Shown here in pieces: positions 47,158-58,732 of a stretch of 64,000 nt of DNA. The DNA comes from Coriaria nepalensis (Eukaryota; Streptophyta; Magnoliopsida; Cucurbitales; Coriariaceae). Within the stretch, counting starts at the first letter, position 1, and every line of letters begins with the position of its first letter. The translations under genes and the position numbers were made by a program. The DNA lies in the NCBI GenBank assembly GCA_027186245.1, contig CP114499.1, forward strand, positions 7,507,001-7,571,000. Direction: 5' to 3'. Below the pieces are notes generated by a model. It saw only the letters and a program-made list of their open reading frames with translations. It did no database searches and was not told the origin of the DNA.

Positions 47158-48258
47158 ATGGAAAACTCAATTCCGCCACCGCAGGAAACAACTTCGACTC
47201 CAAATTGTTATTGTTCAAGAATGGAGCTCTTCCTTAGGCCACCTCCTTCTCCAACGTCTCTCCTCTTGGACCGTGGCATTGGCCCCCGTCGCCCATCAAG
47301 TTTTATTGCATTTGTGATGGAGAAAAGGAAGAGGTATATGCCCATGTGTTACCATTGTGCCAGCATTTTCGAACCGGCGAAGGACTCTCTACCACCAGGA
47401 GTTCCTCCCTTCAAGGAAGCTATCGAGGAACTGTGGATGGAATTAAAGATCCAGAAGCGTAGGCTGACTTCCATAATTAAGCACTCACTAACAGATATTA
47501 CGTTCCTTTTAGGTGCTAATAAAGATGACTTAGCTTCTATGATGGCCGAACAGTTGCATAAGGATATATCATTATATTCTGCATATGCATTAGTATATAG
47601 TTCTTCCTTAGATGTCTACAAATTCTTTCTTGGCATTGAGGACGAGGAGACCAAACGGCAGAATTCCCCTTTGAATGTCTGTGGAGCCATTGCTAATCTG
47701 TTATTTGCTGGATCTCGGATTCGAGGATTGTCTAAGCTCAAAGCACTCAGCGATATTTTTAACAGCAACCTTAGAAATCGGACTTTTGAGTTTAGTCCGC
47801 TGGTTTTGCATTCACGTCTAAAAGGGAGTCACTACGTCGATGACAGGATGGTAACTTACTCATACTATTCCGAATTCTCAATAACAATAGGACGGGGTGG
47901 AGTGCTCAAGTTGCTAAGACAGTGTCATGAGATCGGGAAGGAGGATCCCGAGCTAGGCGTCAAGCTACAAGAGGAGGCAGAGTGGTTCTTAAATCATCAA
48001 ATGTATGATGAAGGGAGTGATTCCGAGAAACTGGAGGAGTGCACGACGCCTACGAAACGATGTATCCATTTTGGTGTGTGTGTGTATTACTGGGAAATGT
48101 GTTGTCATGAGATTATTGCTATGGATGATGAACTACTGGTTGAGGCTTCACAGGAGGAGGATAGTGAACAGTATTTTTGGGTTCCAGAGCAACAGGCAGA
48201 GGAAGTTTTAGATTGTCATCTTTCCGATGAAGAGACTGATTCTGATTTATCTTTATGA
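47158..48258 (+). CDS. Divergent IST1-like (ESCRT-III regulator fold) protein, uncharacterised
   Basis: A single-exon gene of 366 residues with a full-length open frame. I did not recognise it by name. Residues 97-218 resemble the IST1 domain, the Vps4-interacting ESCRT-III-like helical fold: a basic helix (KIQKRRLTSIIKHSLTDI, then FLL), an acidic/amphipathic second helix, AEQLHKD..LYSAYALVY in place of the usual VE..IREQN..AAYE, then PLNVCGAIANLLFAGSR..L in place of P.DLKEAISSLIFAAPR..., and SDIFN where IST1 has the F-T-KYG block. A helix at 253-268 (GGVLKLLRQCHEIGKE) matches the position of the last IST1 helix. The N-terminus has a CYHC pair (C64, C67); the C-terminus is acidic (SDEETDSDLSL) without a clear MIT-interacting motif. 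Plant IST1-like genes usually have introns; this one has none, so it may be a retrocopy or a lineage-specific member. The family call is by eye. Confidence 0.5.
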   Translation: MENSIPPPQETTSTPNCYCSRMELFLRPPPSPTSLLLDRGIGPRRPSSFIAFVMEKRKRYMPMCYHCASIFEPAKDSLPPGVPPFKEAIEELWMELKIQKRRLTSIIKHSLTDITFLLGANKDDLASMMAEQLHKDISLYSAYALVYSSSLDVYKFFLGIEDEETKRQNSPLNVCGAIANLLFAGSRIRGLSKLKALSDIFNSNLRNRTFEFSPLVLHSRLKGSHYVDDRMVTYSYYSEFSITIGRGGVLKLLRQCHEIGKEDPELGVKLQEEAEWFLNHQMYDEGSDSEKLEECTTPTKRCIHFGVCVYYWEMCCHEIIAMDDELLVEASQEEDSEQYFWVPEQQAEEVLDCHLSDEETDSDLSL

Positions 48259-49382
48259 GAATGATAACCCAGATGTAATTGAGTATTGAGTATTTATACA
48301 GAAGACAATTTTAGTCTGTTTAAGGCTTTGCCATTGCTAATTTCCATCATTATGACTCCAGAACGCCGTTCCGGTACTCTTAAAACGTCGGCATGAACTT
48401 AACAGAATCAAATAACTTAAAAAAGAATTATAGATAGACCTGAATCACCTGATGTACTTTTAGAATTGTGGGAAAATATACCATTTAATAAAACATACCA
48501 TTTTCATTTGGCGGGAAAATAGATCTAGAATTGGGCTCCATCTTCCAGTGACTTAATGAACTAAAAACCAGTGCATGCGGTGAAAAATGAGAGACATGGA
48601 GGAGAGGTGATTTTCGGAGATGATGAAAATCGGGAACTAGGGTTACGAAAATGGAGGAGCCTTAAAAAGAGAAAGAACTGGTTGCTGTCATAAAGATGAG
48701 GGATTGATGGAAGATGCCTATGAATCATAATAAATATCATAAACGTTTTGACATGAACAGTGCAAATTGAATTGAACCGAGAATTAACAGTCACAGATGT
48801 GGATTAATAGTTAATAATATTTGATTAACTAATTTTAGTTCACATGCACACGTGATCTGTCATGTTGTAGGTGGACACTTGTGGGATCTTCATTTTTAGT
48901 GGAGCTCAATTTCGAACTTCATGAAGACGTATCTGTCCCTACAACACTCCCCCACATAACACCATCATATTCGTAGGATACCCCATAAATGATAGGGCTA
49001 CTTTTGGTTTTTCATTTCTCATTATTTTGCCCTTAAAACAATAAGATAAAAGTCAAACACGCGTTAATCATCATTTTAACAAGGTTAGAACCCAACTCAA
49101 ATTAATAATTGCTCTTACGAAATAGAAGGAAACAAATAAAAATTTTAATTTTTTTTTAAATAATAATATTGAAAATGATTTGACCAAAAAAATACCGAAA
49201 TTTGGAAAATAACTTCATTTATTTATTTTTCTTTCTTTGGGACTTTGGGTGTTACTTGGTGTTTTTTTCTCACAGTTGAACAGAACAGATACTGAGGAGA
49301 AGAGGTCGTAGTCATAGAGCAGAAACGGAAAGAGCAGAAGGAGGAGGAAGAAGAGGAAGAAGAAAAGCAAAGAAAGAGGAAA
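48259..49382. other. Intergenic DNA upstream of the TBL gene
   Basis: Holds the 3' UTR of the IST1-like gene and the TBL promoter and leader (purine-rich GAGGAAGAAG run at about 49335-49380). A TTTGGCGGGAAAAT motif lies at 48507-48520. The minus-strand ORF at 48561-48794 has no recognisable domain. Confidence 0.5.
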
Positions 49383-50830
49383 ATGGGAACAACGACGATA
49401 AACCCATCAAAAGAACAATCTTATTTTCACCTAACGAAAAAGCTCTTACCTTACACAATCTATGCCTTTGTTCCTATAATTCTCTTCCGCTTATACTTTC
49501 ACCCTCCCCCTCTTCCCCAATCCACCTCCGATGAACTCCCCAACCACATCACCATCTCTCCCTTACCTCCGCCTCCGCCTCCCCCGCCGTCGCCTCCTCC
49601 ACCTCCTCAAGGTACTTTCTATTCTGTCTGGGTGTCTTTTATCATATCAAATTTGGGCATTAATTAAAACCAACAAAAACTCTGCATGTTTAAATTTTGT
49701 TCTTAATGGCAGAAAAGGAAAAACTAGTCATCAACGAAACTCATTGCGACTACACTAATGGCAACTGGGTCCCACAAAAGTTGGGCCCTTTATACAACGG
49801 CTCGACCTGTGGGACAATCAAGGACGGTCAGAACTGCATCACTCATGGAAGGTCTGATCTGGGCTACCTCTTTTGGAGATGGAAACCTAACCAATGCAAT
49901 CTTCCAAGGTTTGAACCCGACACTTTTCTTAATCTCTTTGCCAACAAGCACTTAGCTTTTGTGGGTGATTCCATGGCTAGAAACCAGCTAGAGTCACTTC
50001 TTTGCATGTTAGCTACAGTTTCACCTCCTAATCTTGTTTACACCAATGGTGAAGATAACAAGTTTCGTAGATGGAATTTCAGTTCCCATAATCTCACCAT
50101 TTCGGTTTATTGGTCTCCCTTTTTAGTTGATGGGGTTGAGAAGTCGAATTCAGGTACTAATTACAACAGGTTGCATTTAGATAGAGTTAATGAGAAATGG
50201 ACCAGTGAGATTAGGGCTTTTGACATGATTGTTTTATCAATTGGGCATTGGTTCTTGCATCCGGCTGTTTATTTCGAGGGCAATTCGGTCCTTGGATGTC
50301 ATGTTTGCACTGGTCTAAACCATATGGAAATTGGGTTTTATGAAGTTTTTAGGAAGGCTGTAAGGACTGCCCTTAAAACCATAATTGAAAGAAGAGGTGG
50401 GGCTGATAGTAATAGCACTGGCATCGATGTAATCATTACAACGTTTTCTCCTCACCATTTTGAAGCAGCTTGGGATGACCCCAATACTTGTTCTAAAACT
50501 AGACCTTTTGAGGAAGAAGAGAAGAAACTTGAAGGAATGGATGCTGAGATGAGAAAGATTGAGGTTGAGGAAGTAGAGAAGGCAAAGGAAGATGGCAGGG
50601 AATCTGTGGGCTTGAGAATTGAAGCATTGGATGTAACAAAACTGTCCTTGTTGAGACCCGATGGGCATCCGGGCCCGTATATGCATCCATTCCCGTTTGC
50701 GAACGGACCTAAGGATCGGGTTCAGAATGATTGTGTGCATTGGTGCTTGCCGGGTCCTGTAGATACTTGGAATGAGATTTTGCTAGAGGTGGTGAAGAAA
50801 TGGAGGGGTCCAATTTTTAGGAGACTATGA
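49383..50830 (+). CDS. TRICHOME BIREFRINGENCE-LIKE (TBL) polysaccharide O-acetyltransferase
   Basis: Two exons (49383-49611 and 49713-50830) encode 448 residues. TBL proteins are Golgi type II membrane enzymes that O-acetylate wall polysaccharides such as xyloglucan, xylan or mannan. A membrane anchor covers about residues 20-37, followed by a Pro-rich stem that includes an eight-Pro run. The TBL domain starts near C88 (HCDYTNGNWVP). The catalytic GDS motif is FVGDSMARNQ (G161-S163) and the second motif DCVHWCLPG gives D416 and H419. The region CTGLNHMEIGFYEVFRKA and the length place it in the clade with TBL19-27, which includes the xyloglucan acetylases AXY4/TBL27 and AXY4L/TBL22. The precise orthologue is not determined. 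Confidence 0.9.
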
Positions 50831-51248
50831 GTTGGTTGGAAGATTGGAAATGGTAGGTCTGGTTTCTCTGTCTCTAGTATATGTTTGTTTTCAACGTGGG
50901 TGGTGGAAATTTGGCCCTCCCTAGATAGGGCCAAAATTGCCTAAGATGATTCAATCTGAGATGTGACTACTACTACACGTTTATGATGTGATTTGGGATT
51001 ATAGACAGCAACATTAATCTATAAATTGTGGACTAAAGTGAGCAAGTTTGGAACTTTGAAGAAAGTAGATGAGTATCTAATCAAAGTTTGGAACTTGCAA
51101 GATGTACATCAAAGTGAGTTGTCCTTCTAAGAAGAACAGAGATTATTGGTTAAGAGTTTCTTTTTTTCTTTTTGGGGTGCAAGTTCGTTTTGTTGCACTC
51201 TGGCTTTGTCAATAAGATATGTAGGCACTAGTCACTACTTCTTTCTGA

Positions 51249-51370
51249 TAGTCTTGCTGATAATCCAAATTGACTTGTAAAACAACACATTACGTGCTAA
51301 AAACGACGTGTCGTTAGTGAAAATGATATTCATGTGCATTCTAAATGGGCCACCATACATGGGCCTTATA
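51249..51370 (+). repeat. Dispersed direct repeat, copy A
   Basis: Begins GTCTTGCTGATAATCCAAA and continues through ACTTGTAAAACAACACATT, GTGCTAAAAA, GACGTG and AATGATATTCATGTGCA to an ATGGGCCA block. Copy B at 52940-53060 has the same order with scattered differences. Confidence 0.75.
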
Positions 51371-51687
51371 TCCGGCCCATTAGACTCGCTCTTCGCAAGC
51401 ATGCGCAAGCACCCCTGTATCCACTCTCTCTGCATTAAATTTTCGGATCACGGACTATAATATTAATATAAATACATTCCTCGTCGAAATGCTCTTAAAC
51501 ATACTACTTACCAAAAAATCACCATTCGAATCTTATTAGGCCTAGGTTACCATAAATTTATTACATACCAAAATTTTCTTATAAAATCCCCTCTTCTCCT
51601 CTTCCTTTTCTCACCACTAATCTAATCACATTATCACTTCTTTCTTTCTCTGATCCTTAAACAAACCATTTCTACTAGGACATACTT

Positions 51688-51813
51688 ATGCTTAATGAAC
51701 CTTGTAATGCTCCTACTCTCAATCCCGATCCTCCGTACCGGGATATCGTTATACCACCGAGGAACAACCGCTTCATTGGTGCCGGTTGCCTGCCTGTCTC
51801 ATGGCTTAGGTAA
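51688..51813 (+). other. Short ORF, possible first exon of an unknown or lost gene
   Basis: A 41-codon ORF (MLNEPCNAPTL.., ending ..PVSWLR) is preceded by a TATAAAAT box near 51580 and a CT-rich leader (51595-51655). It runs into a perfect-looking splice donor (CTTAG then GTAAAA) at about 51809. The codons look protein-like: Pro-rich start, then PPRNNRFIGAGC. I could not recognise the protein or find a second exon. It lies between the two direct repeats. Confidence 0.2.
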
Positions 51814-52939
51814 AAGATTCTATTCTTTCTGCATTCTAGTTACTGTCTTTCCTCTCCCTATCTAAAGAGCTCTATTAACATAGACAGGAGCCTCTAGGAG
51901 GTCGGGGTATTCAATCCCATGATACTCAAGGAGCAAGGCATCGTATTCTAGATGGACTGATCTGTGGATTTTGATATATTTTTATGTCGGAGTGAGTGAG
52001 CATTAGATTTTTCAAATTTTTTTAATCCAACGGTTTATGTAAAATGTCAGTGAAAATCTTATACATGTTTTGTATGTTGATCGGTTCTTGGTACGACATT
52101 ATCAATTATGTTGCTCTTTTTGATGTCATAAATTAATTTAGATATTTTCATAGAGTTGATGATTAAACATGATTTTACTTTTATAATATGTTTCCGTATA
52201 ATTAATTATATATGTTTATGTAACGTGAGGCAGTTTATTGGTTAGAGGATTGTAAGTTGACCTTTTTTTGTTTTTGTTTTTTGGTCGATCTGCAATTTTC
52301 TGTTTGAAAACTACACCCAAACGACCAATCAACTAGCTGCATCTTCTTCGTCTTCTATGGCTTTAACACTCTCACTCTCACTCTCACTCTCCTTAGATTC
52401 ACAACTACACTCTCATCACCATCTCAAACCCCACCAAATCGGATATCGAGGAGTGGTTCGTGGGGTTTGAATTTTTCAGCTCACCCTTAGTGGTAGCTAA
52501 CCTCCAAATTCTTTCAAAAATTATACTCTTTATCTCTATAGTTTAAGTTAATACAAAACTCATATACTATTTGTTGGGATTTTATCCCAAGTTTATTAAC
52601 ACTTAAACGAACTAATACTTCGAGCCCTAGTTCAATTTCAAGTTACTGTGATGTTTCGATTTCTCTATTATATTTACTGTCCAAGTTAATTCAATGAACC
52701 TAGAAAGTCAAATTTATTGTAGTATACCAAATCGTCAATTTTACCAATCAAGATTTTATTCAATAAGCTAAAATCAAGAAAACAGTGTGGAGATTGAAGT
52801 GCAAGAAAAATAAAAGAGACAGAAGATTAGAAGATTTATAATTATTCACATATAGGGATTGAATCTATCAATCCAAAATTTCCCCTATTTTTCCAACATG
52901 ATAGTTCAAAAATTTCTCTGTTACATCGACTTGATTGGA

Positions 52940-53060
52940 GTCTTGCTGATAATCCAAAAACGACTTGTAAACAACACATTTCGTGCTAAAAAAGACGTGC
53001 CATTGCTGACAATGATATTCATGTGCAATTGGAGATGGGCCATCATAAATGGGCAAGCAC
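52940..53060 (+). repeat. Dispersed direct repeat, copy B
   Basis: Starts GTCTTGCTGATAATCCAAA like copy A and follows it through ACTTGTAAACAACACATT, CGTGCTAAAAAAGACGTG and AATGATATTCATGTGCAA to ATGGGCCATCATA. The copies lie about 1.7 kb apart in the same orientation. Confidence 0.75.
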
Positions 53061-53147
53061 TCCTGAATGTCACCCATGGCTTCCTTTACAAGAAATTAGT
53101 AGGTTGATTTGAGACAGAAATAAACAAAAAGAAAAATTAACATCGAG

Positions 53148-53174
53148 TATTATTATTATTATTATTATTATTAA
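53148..53174 (+). repeat. (ATT)n microsatellite
   Basis: About nine ATT units in intergenic DNA between repeat copy B and the retrotransposon region. Confidence 0.85.
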
Positions 53175-53399
53175 TGTAAAATGTAAACTTGGCGCAAGTT
53201 TGAAATGTCACCACCCTACCAATTTCTATCCATTTCTCATTTCTGCTTTCAGCAGCCTGCTACTACCCATGCCACCACCGCTGGCTTTCCTTCTTTCTTC
53301 TTCAAGACATATTCTGAAAACCAAACGTCGACTTCGCAAGTCCTATTTTCTCAGTCTTAACCGTAAACAATTTCCACAAGCATTAAACCATAAACCCCT

Positions 53400-55148
53400 A
53401 AATATTAAATCACACTAACAACCTCAAAGCCCATCCACTGCTCCTTAAATCATATTAACAATCACGCAGCGGAAGTGAACAATCAATTCTAGTATATAAC
53501 CATAAATATGTTATATTTTTGCCTTACGCGAATCGATCGTCGATACTCATACTACGATCTTCCAAGTCGATCTTCAACGTAATAGGACATGTGTAAGCAT
53601 GTAGAGATGATAAATTTTATTTTTATTTTTTTTTTCAGAAAAATCTCTACCGGAAAAATCTCTTGAAAAAAAAGTCTTTTATTTAATTAAGATAAGATAT
53701 GTTTATAGAACTTCATTATGAGTTTTGATTAATTTAAACTTTTTAAATTAATTGAATTAATAATTTAAAGATGATCATCAAATGATATTTTTCATATAAT
53801 TAAATCTTTTCAAATCCTATTTAAAATAAAGTTTTTAATCTATTTTAAAGCATCTCATCTTTTGATGACATGTTTGATTTAGTCAAACCTATTTAAATCT
53901 TATTTAAAATAGAATCTCATATATTTCAAATCTTATTTAAATTTTAAATTAATTTATTAAACAAATTTAAATTTAACTTTTATTAATTTTATATTAAATC
54001 AATATCTCATATGAATTTAATATTATACATAACATATTCAATTTAAAATCAAATATATTAATATTTAATTTATTAATTCTGAATTTCACATTTAAATATA
54101 TTTTTTAATTAATTAATTAACACCGATGATCTCATAATTATGAATTTACCCCAGAAAACTATTTTCTTGCAAATAAGTACTTTTCAACTTTTGTCATTCT
54201 TACTCTATACAATGTTTTATAAATGCGACATGGGGACCATGAACCTATAATTCCAAGCTCTAATAAATTAGATTCTTGATCAAACTTTTTAATTTAATAA
54301 ATTTAATTTATTAATTAATCCTATTATTATTTCACTAAAAATATGGGATTGCACTCTTGCAATTATAAAACATATTTACTCAGTAATCTCTAATAGTTCA
54401 TTGATATAATCATTTCATGCATTCAATCGTCTAAAAATTGATTCATATTTAGAACTAGTCAAAATTATCGTTTTACCCCTAGAATTATCTTTTTATCTTT
54501 AAGTACCATTAATTCATTAGTGAACGGTCAATTTATAACTTGATTATAAATTTGAGATCAAAATCATTCAGTTCTAGAATTAACCTTTAAAGGAACCAAT
54601 ATACAATCTTCTATAAAGAAGGTTTGGATTCCATATCTATAAATCATGTCCCAACCACTTATCCCAATTAATCACCAAAACAAAAGTCTTTAGCCTGATT
54701 ATCCAAACAAACCGTGATGAGTGAATCAAAAGATCCAGTTGACATAAACATGAGTTCATGACTACTTAGGATTCAGATTGATTTGCATATGATTATCGTT
54801 TGATATAAATTTAATTCTTTATGGTAAATGGTATTTTAATAATAAAAAATTGATTCATATCAAGTCATGTCCTATATAATCCAATTATATAAAGCACTTT
54901 TACTAAGATGTCTATCTACATCAGTGATCTAGATCTAAATCACATGCATTCATAATGCTAATAGACCGTATTAGCAACCACTGTATTAAAGATTTCATAT
55001 TTTAATATGTTGCGGATAATTTAATTTATTATCTATAATCTTAATCCTCTTGTATTAATACAAGATTATAGTTACATAAATAAATTTGAAATTTTCTGAT
55101 ATTTATTCGTATTATTCGATAATAATACATTCATAATAATTATATAGA
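53400..55148. repeat. AT-rich non-coding LTR-retrotransposon sequence
   Basis: No coding signature. The sequence, with blocks such as TTTACCCCAGAAAACT, AAAGAAGGTTTGGATTCC and CAACCACTTATCCCAATTAA, resembles the non-coding or LTR parts of plant retroelements and directly precedes Copia pol fragments. I could not define termini or a matching second LTR, so this is a judgement by character only. Confidence 0.35.
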
Positions 55149-57060
55149 AAAATGTCACTTCTATTAATTTCATTAAAACAATATTTATTACATGTTTTCA
55201 AAGCACCATGCCCAACAAAACCTTTTGTGTATCACCTCATAATATTTGGAGCAGTGTGCTTCACTCATATTACAGATGTTAAGAGATACAAACTCTTTAT
55301 GAAAAGTGAAAAGGGAATTTTGATTGGCTATGGCTCAGGATCAAAAGGGTATAGGATTTTCTATCCCTAATGTTGGGAAAATCTCTATCATCAGAGACGT
55401 CAATTTTGTTGAAGAAGCAATCTTCAAATGATAAAATGAAGATGTAAGTGGCGGGCTGATTGACCATCTTGAATAAAGTCAAGATCAAACTCCCATTGAT
55501 GATCCTGATGATGATGAAGCTGAGCTAATAAATTCAAGATACAAAACTCTTGATGATGTTTATCAATAATGCAATTTAGCTCTAATTAAGCGTAGTTGCT
55601 ATGAAGGAGCCAAAAGAGATGAAGGATGGATGACGGCTATGAAAGAAGAACTGAGAATGATCACTAAAAATTAGACTTGAAGTATGGTTGAGAAGCTTGA
55701 GAAGAAGAAAATTATCAAAGTGAAGCTTAATGTTGACAACTCGGTAAACATGTTTAAAGCACAATTAGTAATGAAGGGATTCTCTCAAAAATATGGAGTT
55801 GATTATGGTGAGACATTTGCACCTATGGCCAAACTTGACACAATTAAGCTGATCATTGCATTAAATGTAAGGAAGTCTTGGTCAATTCATTAGCTTGATG
55901 TGAAGTTAGCATTCTGAAATGGAATACTGGAAGAAGATGTCTATGTTGAGCAGCCTGAGGGGTTTAAGATGAAAGGAGAAGAAGGGAAGGAATACAAGAT
56001 GAAGAAAACATTATATGGCTTGAAACAAGCTCCTAAAACTTGGTACAACATGATAGATACATATCTGATCAATATTGGTTTTAGTAGGAGTGAAAGTGAT
56101 CCAACACTCTACATAAAAAAATCAGGTACATCCTTACTCATAGTCTCCCTATATGTTAATGATCTTCTTATAACTGGGAATGAGGTTGATATTAAAAAAT
56201 TTAAAAAGGAAATGGAAGCTGAATTTGAGATAATAGATTTGGGATTAATGAATTTATTTTTGGGAATGGAAGTGTTCCAATCTGAGAAGGAGGTGTTTGT
56301 GTCTTAAGGAAAATATGCTAAGAATCTGATATGAAATTCAACATGGAAACTAGCAAATCAACATCCACTCCAATGGCTGCAAATGATGGTTCAACAAGGC
56401 TTAATGAAACCTTATTCAGATGCCTAATTAGAGGCTTAATGTACCTCACATCAACAAGGCCCGACATCATGTACTATGTATATGTCTTATCCAGATTCAT
56501 GAACAATCCTTCTCAATTGCATATGGGGGCTGCTAAGAGGATACTTAGGTATCTTAATGGATCTTTTTCTCATGGAATGTTGTATGAAGGGGAATAATTG
56601 AAGTTGGAAGGTTATATGGACAGTGATTGGGCTGGCTCTCTTAATGATGCTAAGAGTACAAGTGGATTTTGCTTCACACTTGGATCGGGGATGTTTTATT
56701 AGAGTTTTAAAAAGCAAAGTGTTGTGGCACAATCAATTGCTGAGGCTGAATATGTGGTTGCTGCTCATGCCACCAATCGAGCTATTTGGATTAGAAAGAT
56801 CCTACTATAGAATTAAATTTCAATCCTAACACCCCTAGTGTCATACATTGTGATAGCAAATATGCTATTGCAATATTTGAAAATCTAGTTTATTTTGGAA
56901 GGACAAAACACATTCTAGTAAAATTACATGTTATAAGGGAAAGGGTGAAAAATTGGGAAGTGAGGCTAGTCCACTACAAATCAAAAGAACAAATTGCAGA
57001 TTGGATTTACTAAGCCTTTGGCTACTGCCAAGTTTGAGCAATTCAAAGTCTAAGATTGGA
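55149..57060 (+). mobile_element. Degenerate Ty1-Copia pol (integrase C-terminus, RT, RNase H)
   Basis: In order: an integrase C-terminal block (HLIIFGAVCFTHI, KGILIGYGSGSKGYRIF) at 55152-55370; an RT start (KARLV-like FKAQLVMKGFSQ, YGVDYGETFAPMAK) at about 55684-55893; LYGLKQAPKTWYN at 55969-56307; RNase H-proximal YLTSTRPDIMYYVYVLSRFM at about 56440; RNase H DSDWAGSLND at about 56618, AEAEYV and HCDSKYAI at about 56850; and a final IADW block near 57000. The polymerase active site YVDD reads YVND. Several stop codons and frame changes separate the blocks, and gag, protease and most of the integrase are absent. It is an old, dead insertion. Confidence 0.88.
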
Positions 57061-57689
57061 GTGATGAGTAATTGTATCAAGAGAGAGTCTTTGAAGCTTT
57101 GATACTTCAACTTATCAATAAAGGTGAAAATGTTGACTTTTCGTTGACATGTTTTTTAGCGTTGACTCTTATTCAAATAACTTTCCTACGTCAAAGGAAC
57201 ACAAGTTGAATCCCAATTTGAGTTCTCTATTTTTGGTTGATGCTGTGGGAGGCTGAATGGAGTTGGGCAGCTCCAACAATTGATTTTTGTGTTCAATCAA
57301 GTTTGATATGTTGGTTGAAGGATGTTGAAGCTGCTGGTAAAATTTGGAAGGCTTTGGAATCAATTTACACATTTTTTGGTCAATGACAGTTTGGTTAGTA
57401 GCATTTTCCAGATTTTCTAATTTTTTATATACTTGTTTTGTTTTGTATATAAGTGTTGTAGACATGATGATTGTAAGTATTTATTCTAATTATAGAGTGT
57501 CCATTTAATGGTTGACTATTTATATACTTTATTATATCATTGTTATTATATTTAGACTTTGAATTTACTAATGAAAATCATATTGAAGTATTTTATGGAA
57601 AAGTTCAATTAGTTTATTTTCTCTCTCTTGCTCATTTACGATTCTGTTCTTAAGAAATCAGAAAGCAAGTCTCAAATTTTATCTTTCAT
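57061..57689 (+). repeat. 3' flank of the Copia copy, possible LTR
   Basis: Follows the RNase H remnant. Contains a TGTTGACTTTTCG start near 57130, a GTATATAAGTGTTGTAG region near 57445 and TTTTCTCTCTCTTGC near 57620, compatible with a decayed LTR. Beyond about 57690 the sequence becomes DNA ligase-derived, so this is the approximate junction. Confidence 0.35.
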
Positions 57690-58305
57690 TTTCCAACAAA
57701 AAGCACCCATCGGTACCAGATCTAGTGAGTCCCCTATACAGTAATGCAAAAAACACCAAAAAATTAGAATTGCAAAATAGATCACCCATAAAAAATGCAA
57801 AAGGTTCACAACGGATGAACACTCCCATAGAAAAATAAAAAAATAAAAAAATAATTCGGATAGCGGAGGCGAAAAAGTGGTACCTCTCCACGAACTTTCA
57901 GTTGTTTCTCAATAAGGGCCTGCCCAATCAAAAGCGAATATGCACACTTGAACCTTGATTTCACTCACAAGCACATTCTTGCGAGCTCGAGTACTTAGCT
58001 TTTGCGCGAAACTCGGGTATAAATGAACCTTGCTACCAATCTGAAGGACCTCTAACAGTAAGAACTATGAGTAATTAAAATTGGATAAACTCTTTGAATA
58101 GCAGATATTCAATCAATATACAGCATATTTTCACGGAAATGCATATTTCAGTATGACAGTGATAAAAGAACGAGAAACAAAATGTGATCCCAGACGATAG
58201 TGTTATTCTTACCTTCCTAAGGAAACTAATTGACTACAGACTACCAGGTGCATACAAATATGGAAGATATGCTGACCCGGTTCTCAGAAACAAGACAAGA
58301 AAACA
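57690..58305 (-). pseudogene. DNA ligase 1 fragment (partial duplicate)
   Basis: Nucleotide-level match, in the same orientation, to pieces of the LIG1 gene at 62275-63270. 57690-57785 corresponds to part of the GDSLDLVP exon and its flank, about 57785-57880 to the intron near 62745-62820, and 57880-58305 to the exon ending LKVRRE plus the following intron. The two exons in between (62407-62508 and 62621-62733 in LIG1) are missing. The exon copy still reads [18 protein letters not shown]. It cannot be functional. Confidence 0.8.
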
Positions 58306-58732
58306 ATTTAGGATTCCCTTGAATGAGTGTAATAACTTCACAGCTCCATCAAAACTTCGCATCATTGATCATTTCTCTAGTTGTAATTTGAAAGGAAACT
58401 TGTAATTTATAGAAAAGCCACGACCCTAATCAGGATGTAGCTCAGGTGCCATAAGTGCTAATTACTGGTATCTGCATTATCTTGTGTTAATAATTTGTAT
58501 GTAGAATTAGGGAAGAGAGGCATTGATTGCTACAATATATTTCAGTTAAGGAAGTTCATTAATATTTAATAATTTCACAGTGCTATTTGTCATGCACAAG
58601 ACATTATTAACCGAAAGAAGAAAACATCGTTGACCATTGAAGAAGTTTTGTTACTGGAAAAACGCACAAAAGACGATACTAGTTTTGATAAAGGCATAAC
58701 AAAAAACAAAAACATCTAAAAAATCCAAGAGA
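58306..58732. other. Spacer between the ligase relic and the F-box gene
   Basis: Similarity to LIG1 intron sequence ends near 58305. The rest shows no coding signature and should contain the F-box gene 3' UTR. Confidence 0.5.

Larger units (their letters stand above)
50831..53399. other. Intergenic DNA with a dispersed direct repeat
   Basis: Non-coding DNA containing two related blocks in direct orientation (about 51249-51370 and 52940-53060) and an ATT microsatellite (53148-53174). A TCTCAC run lies at about 52370-52395. A short conserved-looking ORF at 51688 is listed separately. Longer ORFs at 52859-53107, 52868-53077 and 53200-53418 overlap the repeat or lack domains. Confidence 0.5.
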
